From assembly GCA_022410635.1 (NCBI GenBank), contig JAJVDF010000018.1, positions 3,782,754 through 3,846,753 of the forward strand: a stretch of DNA of 64,000 bases, written 5' to 3'. Source of the stretch: Tretioscincus oriximinensis. Its lineage: Eukaryota > Chordata > Lepidosauria > Squamata > Gymnophthalmidae. Position 1 is the first letter of the stretch. Each line of letters starts with the position of its first letter. Below the pieces are notes generated by a model. That model was not told the DNA's origin and searched no databases. It saw nothing but the letters and a program-made list of their open reading frames with translations. Shown here piece after piece: positions 13,045 through 23,676 of the stretch. The translations under genes and the position numbers were made by a program.

Positions 13045-13268
13045 CAGTGGTTGCCCCCAGTCTTTGGAATAATCTCCCCCTCAAGGTGCATCTGTCATCA
13101 ACATTGTACTGTTTTAGAAGATATTTGAAGATGCACCTCTTTTACCTGGCCTTTGGCTGAAGAAATGTCATCTCTGCCCCAACTGTTTTATACTGTTTTA
13201 ATTTTGTATTGATGTTTTACAGTTGGCCACCCTGAGACCTTTGGGTATAGGGCGGGGTATAAGAATCA
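13045..13268 (+). mobile_element. L2-like LINE 3' end inserted in the foldback repeat
   Basis: The sequence parallels the L2-like element at 56590-57074: a GTTGCCCCCAGTCTTTGGAA coding segment (LWN..LP motif region), CATCTGTCATCAACATTGTA, CTGGCCTTTGGCTGAAGAAA, and the 3' end CACCCTGAGACCTTTGGGTA then GGGCGGGGTATAAG. It is 5'-truncated and encodes only the last part of ORF2 in decayed form. A tetranucleotide tail follows. Confidence 0.85.
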
Positions 13269-13318
13269 ATCCATCCATCCATCCATCCATCCATATATTC
13301 ATACATACATACATACAA
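13269..13318 (+). repeat. (ATCC)n then (ATAC)n microsatellite
   Basis: About six ATCC units run into about five CATA units directly after the L2-like 3' end. This tract grew from the element's tail. Confidence 0.9.
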
Positions 13319-13320
13319 GA

Positions 13321-13366
13321 AACCCTTGCTAGATTTTCTGAACCCAGACTAACACAGCCATCTCAT
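13321..13366. mobile_element. Remainder of foldback repeat copy 1
   Basis: The segment CCCTTGCTAGATTTTCTG then CCCAGACTAACACAGCCAT corresponds to CTCCTTTGCTGGACTTTCTG then CTAGACTAACACGGCTAT at 18293-18330. It is the missing outer end of the repeat at 12891-13043, displaced by the L2 insertion. Confidence 0.6.
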
Positions 13367-13372
13367 TAAAAT

Positions 13373-15360
13373 ATATCCTGTTTACTACAAACTGTTTTAA
13401 TAAAATTAACAGGGTTTTCAGATATTGATTAACTATTGGACTCAGTTGGGGCTTCTTGACATTTTGTATACAAAAGAACATCCCCAAACTCAGCCAGTGT
13501 TTCTCTGGTAGAACTAGTGCGACATATCTTTACCTCAGACAATATCAATTAACTACAGATATATTTGTATCTCAAAGAAAGTAAAGAAAAACGTATTTGT
13601 TGTTAGGCATGCATTTAGATTTACACAAATGAAGAAGTAGTAGAAGATGACAAAGTTCTAGCAATTTTTTAACAAGATTTATATAAGAGTGTTCCTGTTT
13701 TCACTAGACTGATAAAAATATAGATTTTAATAATGCAATCAAAATAAGTAACCATACAGTGGAAGATATAAAAAGGACTTTTGGTTATTAGAGAATAAAA
13801 CCTCCAAAAGGAATTCAGCTAGATGCACAAATCACTTCAACTTTCTTGTGTTTATCACTTTTTTGTGTTCATTTATGTATAACCACCTTTTCAAGTCACA
13901 GAGTCTCCCAAACCAATTTATGTTCATTCAGTAAGGACAATATAATCCTTTCTCCAAAGATTGTCATCTATAAAAGAGTGAAAATAATGAGAAAATAATG
14001 TCACATGGGTGTCAAAAGAGAAAAGCCACACCACAGATGAGGGTGAGTTGGCCCCTGGGTTCCAGAAATTACCAAATTAAGCAGCCTATTAAATAACTCC
14101 TAGGCCACTTTTATGGTTACAGCTTTACTTTGTATCATCTTCAGTTCATCCTCAGTCCTAACAAATGGGGTTTAGTTCAGGGGGCGTAAAAAGAACCAAA
14201 TCCATTCTTCAGGACCCATGATGATCTAAAAGGTGTGGCCATGGTCTTAGAGCATATTGATTCCTCTCCCTGTAGGGCTCAATGGAAAAGGGAGCAAGTG
14301 ATTCAACCGACAAATCCCACCCAGAATTGCTACATATCAGATTAAAATTATACTATTTCCAGAGGTCTGCTTGCAGCAGTTTCTAGAGAGAAGCATAAAA
14401 TGAAATTCATTGGTTCCGTTCATAAAGAATTTGACTAGTTCTAAATTTAATCTGGAGCAATTTAGAAATTATTTGAATATTAAAAAAATGTATAGTTGTG
14501 CATATTTTGCCTAAACTGAGAAAGTGTGTGCCTTTACCATGCATTGTTCTTGAAGTCTTGAATTGAAGGAACATAATGAGTATATTTTTCTTTTTTAAAA
14601 GGATAATGATAATGATGATGATAATGACAATAACAATAACAACAACAACTTTTAAAATTATGATTAACTTTGTAAAATGTCTTTGCAGTTGAATCTGTGA
14701 TTAATTATTGGGCATAATGGGCATATATCCTCAGATATATTTATATTATGTTTAGGAGTAATAAGGCAGAAGGAAGAGACATGTGACTCAATTAACAAGA
14801 ACAACGAAGGGAAGAAACTAAATAGAGATCTTAAAATTGGAGTTTGTTGCTCTTTCCCTTTTATGCTTTGCACTTTTAGAAAATGCTAGCAGACATTTTA
14901 AGCGCTTTCTTCAGAGCCATGAATGTTGTAGAAAATAAAATAAAAACAAAACATTTGTTAATTTGAAATTTCTTTAGACACTACACCAAAATTAAAATGT
15001 TGATGCATGTAGATATATGCGTACTGGAGCACGAGGTTAGCAAGAATAATGGAGGAAAGGGTGCATATGACTCCCCAAAACTGATTGCTCACCTTTTGCT
15101 GCTGACTAAATACCTCATGGCAAGAGCCCTTAAATATTCAGCGAGATCTCCACCCCACACATGTATGCTTCTCCTCATTTTTGCTGCTCTTCAAAGCTTG
15201 CCAAAGGTCACCTATTCATTTCTATAGTATGCCTGCAACCTCATAACAAGGCTGTTAAATCCTTATATGGCTGAAACCCACAAAGGCTAAAGTGAAGGGG
15301 ATAGCAGTAAATGAAAAAGGGATATGGATTCCACCCAATGCATAAGACCNTCTAAGACTT
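13373..15360. other. Intergenic or intronic DNA, no gene seen
   Basis: No gene was recognised. It contains a degenerate AAT/GAT/AAC trinucleotide tract at 14602-14650. The remaining frames are short and unsupported. Confidence 0.5.
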
Positions 15361-15371
15361 ATAGATTATCT

Positions 15372-15446
15372 ACCTGTCTATCTGTTTATCTATCTATCTA
15401 GCTGTCTCTCTCTCGACCTACCTATCATCTATCTACCTATCTATCT
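15372..15446 (+). repeat. Imperfect (TATC)n microsatellite
   Basis: The tetranucleotide array reads TATC/TACC/TGTC with several substitutions and a TCTCTCTC interruption, so it is an old array. Confidence 0.85.
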
Positions 15447-15639
15447 TGACGTTTCCCCCAAATAACTCATGTTGAGATGATTGCAACTAGTGAGAGACAA
15501 AAAAGTGGAATCTAAATATCCCATGATTTTCTCTTGTCATTGCCCTCCTAGAGACATTCTTAGACCTATCTCAGCATATGGCATCATGAATGCATCATTT
15601 GGGACTGGCAGGACTGGGGATACATTCATCTGGGGTGGG

Positions 15640-15905
15640 GTGGGAGTGGGGTGGGAGAGAAGCAATTTGGAAAACAGAGTAGAAAAGCAGGAAGGAGAGA
15701 TGGAAGGGAAGAAGGAAGTAGTGGATGGAAGGAGAAAATGAACGGAAAGATGGAGGGAAGGGGAGAAGGAGGGGAGGAAGGAAAAAAGAAAGGAAGGGAA
15801 GGTGAGAGGGAAGGAGGGAAGAAAAGGAAAAAGAGAAGAAAGGAAGAAGAGAAATGAAGCAGGGAAGCTGGGAAGAAGAAAGGGAAGGAGAGAAAGAGAG
15901 ATGAA
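15640..15905 (+). repeat. Purine-rich (GGAA/GGGA/GAAA) low-complexity tract
   Basis: About 260 bases are almost entirely A and G on the top strand, giving long Glu/Lys/Gly-rich or, on the other strand, Ser/Leu/Phe-rich spurious frames. A GGTGGGAGTGGGGTGGGA stretch at the left end adds G-run potential. Confidence 0.9.
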
Positions 15906-17590
15906 ATGAGAGAAGCAGCTCCAGGACTACCAGTGAGAAATCCCCTGTTCTGACCACCACGGCCATATTTAGGCAAAATATAGCTACTGGTAGAAGTAAG
16001 AAATTTATATTTTATATTGCTTTATATTATAAAATCTGAAGTACCTGAGGGAAGAGGGGGAGTAAGCTAAATAAATAAAATAAATAAAGTACATAAAGAA
16101 ATACATAAGTAAGAAAGTAAGTACACAAGTAAGCATATTACAGCCCATAGGCAAAATACTGCCAAAATACAGGCCTGTTGCCCACAGAATCCGAAGCATT
16201 GGGCATGTCCATGTGCACTGTGGCATGTGCATTATGGGTGCTGTACCAAAACATTTTGGTCAGCTTTTAGAAATCTGCATAGGGATATTTGGAAAAGCCA
16301 CACTAACTGATGCAAATTAATCAAAGATCAAGACTGCCTTCACTGGATATACTTTCTTATAGCTTCTTCCAAGGATGCATGTTGGAAGAATGTGTTCTAA
16401 TTTACATACTCACAAGACTCAGTATTTTCAAATACATCAGCAACAGCACAACAGAAACTGGATAATGTAATACCACAATGAAATCTTCAAGACCCCTATC
16501 TATTTGGAATGTTAGCCTGGAGCTTCCTTCTTTCCATCTCTAGCTGTTAATGTACTGATTCCGTTAGCAGTACACCTTACATTGTATTATTTATAAGAAA
16601 CAATATTCTCTCTTCCCTTGACACTGCTATGTGGCTGCAGGAACTGGCTCAGCATGAAAGGTGCTGGAGCAATTTTGGTTGTTTCCATAGCTACCTTGCT
16701 GCTAAATGTGGTTACTCCATTTTAAAGCCAACTAGCTTGCATATGAACAGACATATTTCAACAAATGAAGCATTTTCAAACTAATCTCCGGCATGCCAGT
16801 TTACTGCCTGATATTTATGCAATTTGGGCATTTATGAAAGGGGCACTTAACAGCATAAATAACTGGGAAGCTTGAATGCTAGGTCGATATGCCTGTATAT
16901 CTGTCTTTGCAGAGGCCACATAATCGGGGTAGAGTGTTTAGGGAGGCAAGTAAATATCCTAGCATTTGCTCCCATCTCGTTTGTATGCTCTAAGTGGTAT
17001 TTACATATTTTAAACGTTTTCCAGAATCTTTAAGGGGCGGAGAAAAAAAGTATGAGGTAAAATGTTGCCCCCTAGTGGAAATTGGAATATTTTCAATGTA
17101 AACGTTGTTTAATTACATGACTATGGAGAAAAGTTCTACTCTGCCACTTCTAGGAGTGTCCCTAAAGTGCAATTATTGTATAAAGTTATTTTTAAGTTTA
17201 GCTATTTCCTACAGTCTTTTAGCTTAGGGAAAAAAGGCATTCTCTGCATGCAGAAAGATCTGACAGAAGCAAAACATCTCTTTTGGCTCTCTGATTTGGA
17301 ATATGTTTTTTTCCCCTTTAATTCACAGCTGGAGTCTGCCGGCAAATAAACCATCCTTTCTGTAGTAGATTTAATTCTAGATTATGTCCCAGAACAGGCA
17401 CTTCCTATTTTATGCTAGTGCAGCCTAAGTCCCTGGTGGGGTTTTACTATCGTTTGCAAGAGGGGGGTCTCTATTTGGATAAGATCCCATTTTCACTAGT
17501 GGAAAAAGTGCAATTAAAACAGGGTTATTCTGTGCTAGCCTGACTTTTTTCCTGTTGAATCCAAATGGAAAATAGTGGCCATACAGAGTT
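15906..17590. other. Intergenic or intronic DNA, no gene seen
   Basis: No gene was recognised. An (AAAT)n/(AAGT)n degenerate tract lies at 16068-16136. The unique-looking segment 16550-17060 is listed separately as a possible regulatory element. Confidence 0.5.
16550..17060. promoter_or_regulatory. Possible conserved noncoding element
   Basis: A 500-bp block of complex, repeat-free sequence contains GGTTGTTTCCATAGCTACC (an RFX-like half), TTGCATATGAAC, TATTTATGCAATTTGGGC and AGCATAAATAACTGGG. Its texture is like deeply conserved vertebrate noncoding elements. No conservation data are available here, so this rests on appearance alone. Confidence 0.18.
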
Positions 17591-18460
17591 ACATAAGAAC
17601 ATAAGAAGGGCCATACTGGATCAGTCCACAGCCCATCTTGTCTAGCATTCTGTCTCACACAGAGGCCCACCAGATGCACCTGGGCAGTCTGAAGAGAGGA
17701 AAGCAAAATATGCACCTGTCAATGACTCCCTGAAAATGGTATTTCAGGAGTCCTGCCTGTTGCTCCATCTCGGAGGCAACATCCAGACATCCATCCTAGT
17801 ACCCATTAAACCATTGGTGTCCATAAACCTGTCTAGTCCTGTCTTGAAACTATCCAAGCTGATAGCTACCACTACCTCTTCAGGAAGTAAATTCCACAGG
17901 CTGATGACCCTCTGGGTGAAAAAAATATTTTCCTTTGTCGGTTCTCACTTTTCTACCCATCAGTTTTAAGGAGTGCCCTCTTGTCCTAATGTTGTGTGAT
18001 AGAGAAAACATTTTTTCTCTATTCACCCTATCCGTCCCATNCATGATTTTGTAAACTTCAATCAGATCACCTCTCAGACATCGCCTTTCGAGGCTGAAGA
18101 AGCCCAGGCATTGCAACCTTGACTTCATAAGGGAGTCCAGCAAAGGAGCTAGCAGCACTTTGAGACTAACTTGAGAAAAGTGGTTGGCATAAGCTTTCGT
18201 AGACAGGTCTACTTCTTCAGAAGAAGAAGTAGACCTGTCTACGAAAGCTTATGCCAACCACTTTTCTCAAGTTAGTCTCAAAGTGCTGCTAGCTCCTTTG
18301 CTGGACTTTCTGCTAGACTAACACGGCTATTTCTCTGAAATTGACTTTCATAAGAGAGGTGCTCCAGACCCTTGATCATTTTTCTTGCCCTTTTCTGCAC
18401 CTTCTCTAGTTCCACAATATCCCTCTTGAGATGTGGTGACCAGAATTGAGTTCAAGAGTT
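17591..18460 (-). mobile_element. CR1-like LINE 3' part, interrupted by a foldback insertion
   Basis: This is a minus-strand copy of the CR1-like LINE. The 3' octamer tail lies at 17591 (ACATAAGAACATAAGAAGGG). The ORF2 C-terminal coding region follows, with motifs such as RGDLIEVYKIM and RTRGHSLKLMGRKVRTDKGK. It is interrupted by a 207-bp foldback repeat at 18134-18340 flanked by a duplicated TTGACTTCATAAG. The 5' truncation is near 18460. It carries frameshifts, one 'n', and more differences from the 1-288 copy than 61922-62372 does. Confidence 0.85.
18119..18354. mobile_element. Foldback repeat, copy 2, with target-site duplications
   Basis: The arms 18134-18218 and 18223-18307 are perfect 85-base inverted copies around the 4-base centre AGAA. 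The right outer end runs on to 18340 (CTAGACTAACACGGCTATTT then CTCTGAAA). The host CR1 sequence is duplicated on both sides: TTGACTTCATAAG at 18119-18131 and TTGACTTTCATAAG at 18341-18354. This shows insertion as one unit. Perfect arms in a diverged host element mean the inverted dimer is recent or homogenised. Confidence 0.85.
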
Positions 18461-20390
18461 CCTTGATGNAAATGCTGAGAAATGCAGTGAAACTCCATCT
18501 TTCAGAATGCCCCATTGCATATTGGGGAATGTTTAGGCGCTAGGAGGGGACACGACAGGACTGTAACACACACACACCGGCCAGTGGAGCCAGCAGGTCC
18601 TGAAGGGGAGCCCTGTTGTGGCTCGAATCTTCTCAGTCTGCCCTAATCAGCTGTCCGATGAGGGGATTAAGGCTTGAAAGGAAGCTGGCATGGGGGTCCT
18701 CTGAGTTCAAGTCCAAAGCATACTAAAGTGTTGCTCACCCTGTTGTTGCTACTATTTTGACAACAGTTTGAATTTCCTACTACTGCTACAGTCAAAAGTA
18801 ACAGCAGCAGCAGCAGCAGCAGCAGAGGATCATTGGCATCTCCACACCACTGGGAATGAGTGATGTTTAGGGAAGGGTGTTACCTGAAGCCTTGCATTTG
18901 ATCGTCCAGGGCCATGTTTTAAACCACAGCCTACCCATGTCCTTTTGGGTTCCTGCTGTTATCATGTACCGGATATGGGAATGCTGTGATTTACTAGGTA
19001 GCTGAGTCTTCAAGATTCATTCTCCATGCTTAGAATAGCAAAAGTAAATGGAGTGCTGTTAGATGTTTCTTAGGGCCTCCATATAAAGATGAGTGTGAGC
19101 AGAAGGAATTATTTAGCCTGTGATGATAGGAATTCATTGTGACTAGTGAAGTGGAAGGCAAGGGAGGGGAAATGAAATCATTCTAGGGATCAGAATTAGC
19201 ATCGTTAGCAGGTGAGGAACTAGGGTGAACATTCAATCTACTAAACGTAGTAGATTATGCACACATCAATCAGCCAACACTAATCCGAAGCATTTTTGAA
19301 TGGTAAAGAGAGAGCGCATAAGCTCTGACCTACTTTGTGTGGTGGGATGCTGTTCACCTTGGTGCTATGGATTAGCTGCTTTTGTACAAGTTGTCACAAT
19401 GGTGCATGAGCTTCCTGCATGGTAATCAGGCTATGGGAATAGATTTTTTACAGTAGCTGCAGTGTTCTTGCTTTGACATATGTTAGAGAAGGTACTTATA
19501 AAATTGGCATCAGGAAAAAATGCTAACTCAGAAAGGAGAAGCATCATGTTGCTAGTCTAAAGGCCTTTTTTGCACTTTTTGATATGGATTGCAATCTCAC
19601 ATAGTTTCTTCAGGGCCTCTTCAGCTTACACACAGATCAGAGATCTTCTGCTGATTGCAGTGTTGGGCTGGGAGATATGTCATGTGCAGAGCTGACATCT
19701 CCTGATCTCTGGAGTCTTTGAAGCTGAAGAGTAAGTATCCTGCATTGGTTCTACAGGAAAAATTGCCTTGGAAGGTGGCCATTTCCTCACTGGCTCTAAA
19801 TATAATATTTCACTGCTACAATAAGTGCCCCACACAGGATCCTGCAGAAATTTCTTAATTTGGAGAACTGCTGTAGACATTTTTTATCTTCTTCCTTTTT
19901 CTTTTTTCATTAGAGGAGTTCGCTTAGACCTTGCTGCTTCAGACAACTGCTGTTAGATGTGATGATGATGATGATGATGATTGGGAGGGATTTCCAGGGT
20001 CATAGGATCCAACCTCCTGCTCAACAGAAGATACCAAATCATCCCAGATAGATGGTGCTCCAGTTTGCAAGCTAACAAGTTAATTTGTCCCAATTATTCT
20101 TCCTTAGTCAAGAACTTGTAAGGCAGGAGGTGTTTTTCTTTGCATCTCGCAGTGCCTTCCCCTCTCCAGACTCCTTTAATAAATCATCACTTGGTTTAGT
20201 CCAGGAAAAAAATAGATTAAGCACATTCTTCAGGACTCAAGAAGATTTACAAGTAGATGTGTAACCAGGGCCAATCTTGTACAGAAACAGACTAATGAAC
20301 CAGATGCTCTGAAAATGAGAATTACTACTACTAGATCTTGAGGAAGAAGTTGATGTAGAATGAAGGCTAATGCCAGCTAAATATCTGGTA
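18461..20390. other. Intergenic or intronic DNA, no gene seen
   Basis: No gene was recognised. It contains (CAG)8 at 18802-18825 and (GAT)n at about 19960-19982. The minus-strand frame 19680-19880 has no family resemblance. Confidence 0.5.
18802..18825 (+). repeat. (CAG)8 trinucleotide repeat
   Basis: Eight uninterrupted CAG units lie in apparently noncoding DNA. Confidence 0.95.
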
Positions 20391-20393
20391 GCT

Positions 20394-20619
20394 GTTATTA
20401 TTGTTATTGTTATTGTTATTGTTGTTGTTATTGTTGTTATTGTTGTTCTTGTTGTTGTTCCTGTTGTTGTTGTTGTTCTTCTTCTTGTTGTTGTTGTTCT
20501 TCTTCTTCTTGTTGTTGTTATTGTTGTTATTGTTATTGATATTGTTGTTGTTGTTGTTATTGTTATTGTTGTTATTGTTGTTATTGTTGTTATTCTTGTT
20601 ATTGTTGTTATTGTTGTTA

Positions 20620-20652
<33 letters not shown>

Positions 20653-20655
20653 TTG

Positions 20656-20712
<57 letters not shown>

Positions 20713-20744
20713 CTGTTGTTATTGTTGTTATTGTTGTTATTGTT
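20394..20744 (+). repeat. 350-bp TTG/TTA/TTC/CTG trinucleotide array
   Basis: Three-base periodicity persists for about 350 bases. It moves through blocks: TTG/TTA alternation, TTC-rich 20478-20510, TTG/TTA again, then CTG-rich about 20629-20720, and back to TTG/TTA. It opens all frames in phase, giving poly-Leu/Val/Ala or, on the minus strand, poly-Asn/Ser readings that are not genes. Confidence 0.95.
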
Positions 20745-20749
20745 AAGCT

Positions 20750-22665
20750 TCAAATCTTCTGCACTATCCTAGGTCTTTTGAACAAGTCTAATGGATCAAG
20801 TATTAAGCCAGCTATAAATATAGGTTGTACAATGTTGAACAGCAACAATAATAATGGGGAAATAGGAGGATAAACAAGTAGTGTATGATTTCTAAGGACC
20901 AATTGACATGTGTCAATCACACAAAGTGTTTGATACCAGCCAATGTTGTATTTAAGTGGAAAAACATTTTCAGCTTCCTTTTTTATTTGGGCCCATGTAG
21001 ACTGCTTCTGTAGACAGATTAATGGCATGCTTAGTTGACAACATACTAGGGACTTTTCAGTTACTTATTTTTAGACTGGCAATAGCAAATGCAGTAGTTA
21101 AATCATAATGTTTTATTGAAGCACTATCTCAACAATGGCAATTTACTAGTTTCAAGAACTCTTAACTGATCACAGTCTACATGAGAAAAGCCAATCTGAT
21201 TGTTACTATAATCAATTAATCAATTTGATCAACAAAAGGATTTGATCAAAAGTTCTGCATTTGATTTTCAGACCACCCCTAGTCTGGATCCCATATTATA
21301 TCTTCTAGAACACATATTGTGTGTGTGTGTGTGTTTTCTTCAGTTAACATGTACTTATTAAAGCCTTCCTTAATGTGTATGAGAACATCTATGCAAATTG
21401 AATTGTTTAATCCAGTTTGAAATAAACCAAGCTTCACTCTTTTTGAAATAGGAGTTTCAATTTGAATTCGATCAAACTGGTTTCGGTCAACCATTTGAAA
21501 TTGATCCCATATCACCTACAAGTTTTCTTTGAAAAGGCAAGAGCTGCACAAATTGTTGAGCTGCTTCTTAGGCAAGGGTCATGTTGCCTTCCTCCTCAAG
21601 TGAAGAACCGGCCATTCAGTGGACAATGAAGAGTTTCCTAACTCTGAAGGATTAGAACCAGAGGGACTTGTGCAACAGAAAGGGACTGCTTTTCACATGA
21701 TACTGGCAGGTAAGTAACATACATGGATGTGGAGAAATCTGGTTCTGTTGAACTATGTTAAGATCCACAGCAAGTTTAGCTGAGAAATGCTGAGCTATCA
21801 TATCTCATCCACAGTCCCACTTATAAGCAATCAGAAGGCTAGAAATAGAGTGATAGTTCCAGCATCATATTGTTGCTAACAACGTACCTTACTGATAGCA
21901 TCACTTTCTACTTTTCTCTCTGGCATTCCCTGTACATTCCTGAACTCTTCCCCCAGTGACCTTTGGTGTTCTAAATTTGGACTGTTGGACATTCTATTTG
22001 TAAATGCCTTGATTTATGCTAACATCAGCATTTGAACTTGGATTGCATTATTATCTGCTGCTACCTTCTGTCCAAAATAAAATGGTGTTGTAAATTTTGC
22101 TGTGCTTTGTGAGTGCTGCCAACAAGAACAGGATGCAATATATGCACTACTTTTTAAAATGTCCAACCAGTTCATAAACTTTCTGAGATTTGATCTAGCT
22201 CTACAGTAGTTGACCTTGTTTAACACCTTGTTCATGAAGTTTTGATTCAATTCAAACCAAACCTGTGAACTTGATTTTGGGCAAATCTCATTTCTACAAC
22301 AAGTCATCTAAGAGAAGGTCAGTTTGTATTTAAGGCATAATAGTGTTATTTTTGTGTTGGGCTTACCCATAAGAACATATCCAGAAAGCTACATTTTAGC
22401 TCCTTTTTATAGTTATAGTTTATTTAGGGAAACAATGAAGGGAAGAACTTTCTTATTACTGCTTTTTGTATTTATAGAGTACAGAAAAGTTGAAATATTC
22501 ATCAGGATCTGTTCACAAGCTTAAGAAGATTTTTATTTTATTTGAATCAATTCAGTGTTTAACAACAAAAACGACAAGAAGCTTAAAAGATTAAATGGAA
22601 TATGGCAAAATGAAATGTTTTCTCTATATGTAGCCAATTGCATTTATTCTACAGAGCAATATATT
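20750..22665. other. Intergenic or intronic DNA, no gene seen
   Basis: No gene was recognised. It contains a (GT)8 run at 21319-21334. A GTAAGT at 21712-21717 follows CACATGATACTGGCAG, but no convincing acceptor or open frame precedes it. Confidence 0.5.
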
Positions 22666-22689
22666 GTTTTTGAAGCCTTATCTGGGATT

Positions 22690-22815
22690 TAACCACTTTT
22701 AGATATTGTTTTATACTGTTTTTAATTTGTTAATTTTGTTATTGAGTTTTATTGTTGTCCGCCCTGAGACCTTTGCGCATAAGGTGGGATATAAGTGTAA
22801 ATAAATAAATAAAAA
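22690..22815 (+). mobile_element. L2-like LINE 3' tail
   Basis: The tail reads TTTTATACTGTTTTTAATTTG, then CCGCCCTGAGACCTTTGCGC, then AAGGTGGGATATAAGTGTAAA and (TAAA)n. It matches the 3' ends at 13268 and 57074. There is no coding portion. Confidence 0.8.
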
Positions 22816-23039
22816 TACATACATGCCATCCCTGTCAAGTAATCATGCAGTTAAGCAGCTTTGGACAGGTAGCTAATAGATATTAGACAGTAGTCAACAC
22901 TTTGGCTAACGTGATTGGTCAATATTTTGGTAAGTTTGGCTCAGTCACTAAGTTTAAATCACCAAAATCATCAGTAATGATTCCATACACGTGTCCCATT
23001 AAAATATTTTGAAGATCTAAGGTGAGATAATAAATCCAT

Positions 23040-23096
23040 GGGGGGGGGGGGGGCGCATGCGCAGCAGAAGAGAGCAGTCGCACTCCACAGCCTCGC
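23040..23096 (+). promoter_or_regulatory. L1 5' end with NRF1-like palindrome
   Basis: The first bases of the L1 are a G15 run followed directly by GCGCATGCGCAGC, which matches the NRF1 consensus (YGCGCAYGCGCR) closely. L1 elements carry internal promoters in their 5' UTR, so this is a reasonable candidate for a promoter element. Function is inferred. Confidence 0.4.
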
Positions 23097-23098
23097 CA

Positions 23099-23570
23099 TT
23101 AAAATTCTTCCTATAAAAGGGTTTTGTTGTTTATTTCATTTTTCAAACTAATTGCTATGCAATTCTTTCTAGATAATATGTTTATTGCATGTACAATATT
23201 TCCAACTTAACAATAAAAAACATAATGAATACAGTAGCGTCTGAGAAATATCATACACATTTTCCACATAACATTGCATCCTTCTGCCCACCCTTCCTCC
23301 ACCCACCATCCCCCAATTCCCCCCAACACACTAGGACAAGATAGTAATAAAACCCCGTTACATAATTTGCAATTGGAAGATAAGCTGTATAATATGCATA
23401 ATAATCAAATTTTGTCTATTCACACCAAAGTCAATTAAGCATTTCCAATTATCTGACCAGGTATGATTTATAATCATTCCCTGTGAATAGATCCTTTTTT
23501 CACGAATAGCCTCTTGTAGGAGAGATTCTCCTAAGTAATCATACCAACAATTTATCCGTTAAAATTCTTA
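23099..23570 (-). mobile_element. 5'-truncated L1 fragment nested antisense in the L1 leader
   Basis: Read on the minus strand from about 23550, a continuous frame gives WYDYLGESLLQEAIREKR then HTWSDNWKCLIDFGV and stops at 23358. This resembles the C-terminal end of L1 ORF2. A G-rich 3' UTR (GTTGGGGGGAATTGGGGG) and an A-rich end near 23120 follow. TTAAAATTCTT occurs at both borders (23099-23109 and 23560-23570), a plausible 11-bp target duplication, though 12 extra bases separate the left one from the A-rich tail. Confidence 0.7.
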
Positions 23571-23676
23571 ACTAACAACGAAAACAATCCCTAAAGACTA
23601 TCGAAAAGGCTTCCGCAAGCTGGCGGAATGCAAAATAAACTGGACAGACATAGGATATGGAAAAATTGATAAAATA

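Noticed and set aside
15595..15976. Overlapping 116- and 123-codon minus-strand frames rich in Ser, Leu, Phe and Pro
   Set aside because: They are the complement of the purine-rich tract, with no family resemblance.
18802..18825. A coding polyglutamine (CAG) repeat
   Set aside because: The surrounding sequence has no open frame of useful length and no splice signals, so it is treated as a noncoding microsatellite.
20367..20873. Long frames reading poly-Asn/Ser on one strand and poly-Leu/Val/Ala on the other
   Set aside because: They are produced by the trinucleotide array, which is open in every frame; no start context, domain or splice signal supports a gene.
21660..21717. An exon ending at GGCAG|GTAAGT
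   Set aside because: No convincing upstream acceptor is paired with it, and the sequence is not recognisable as coding.
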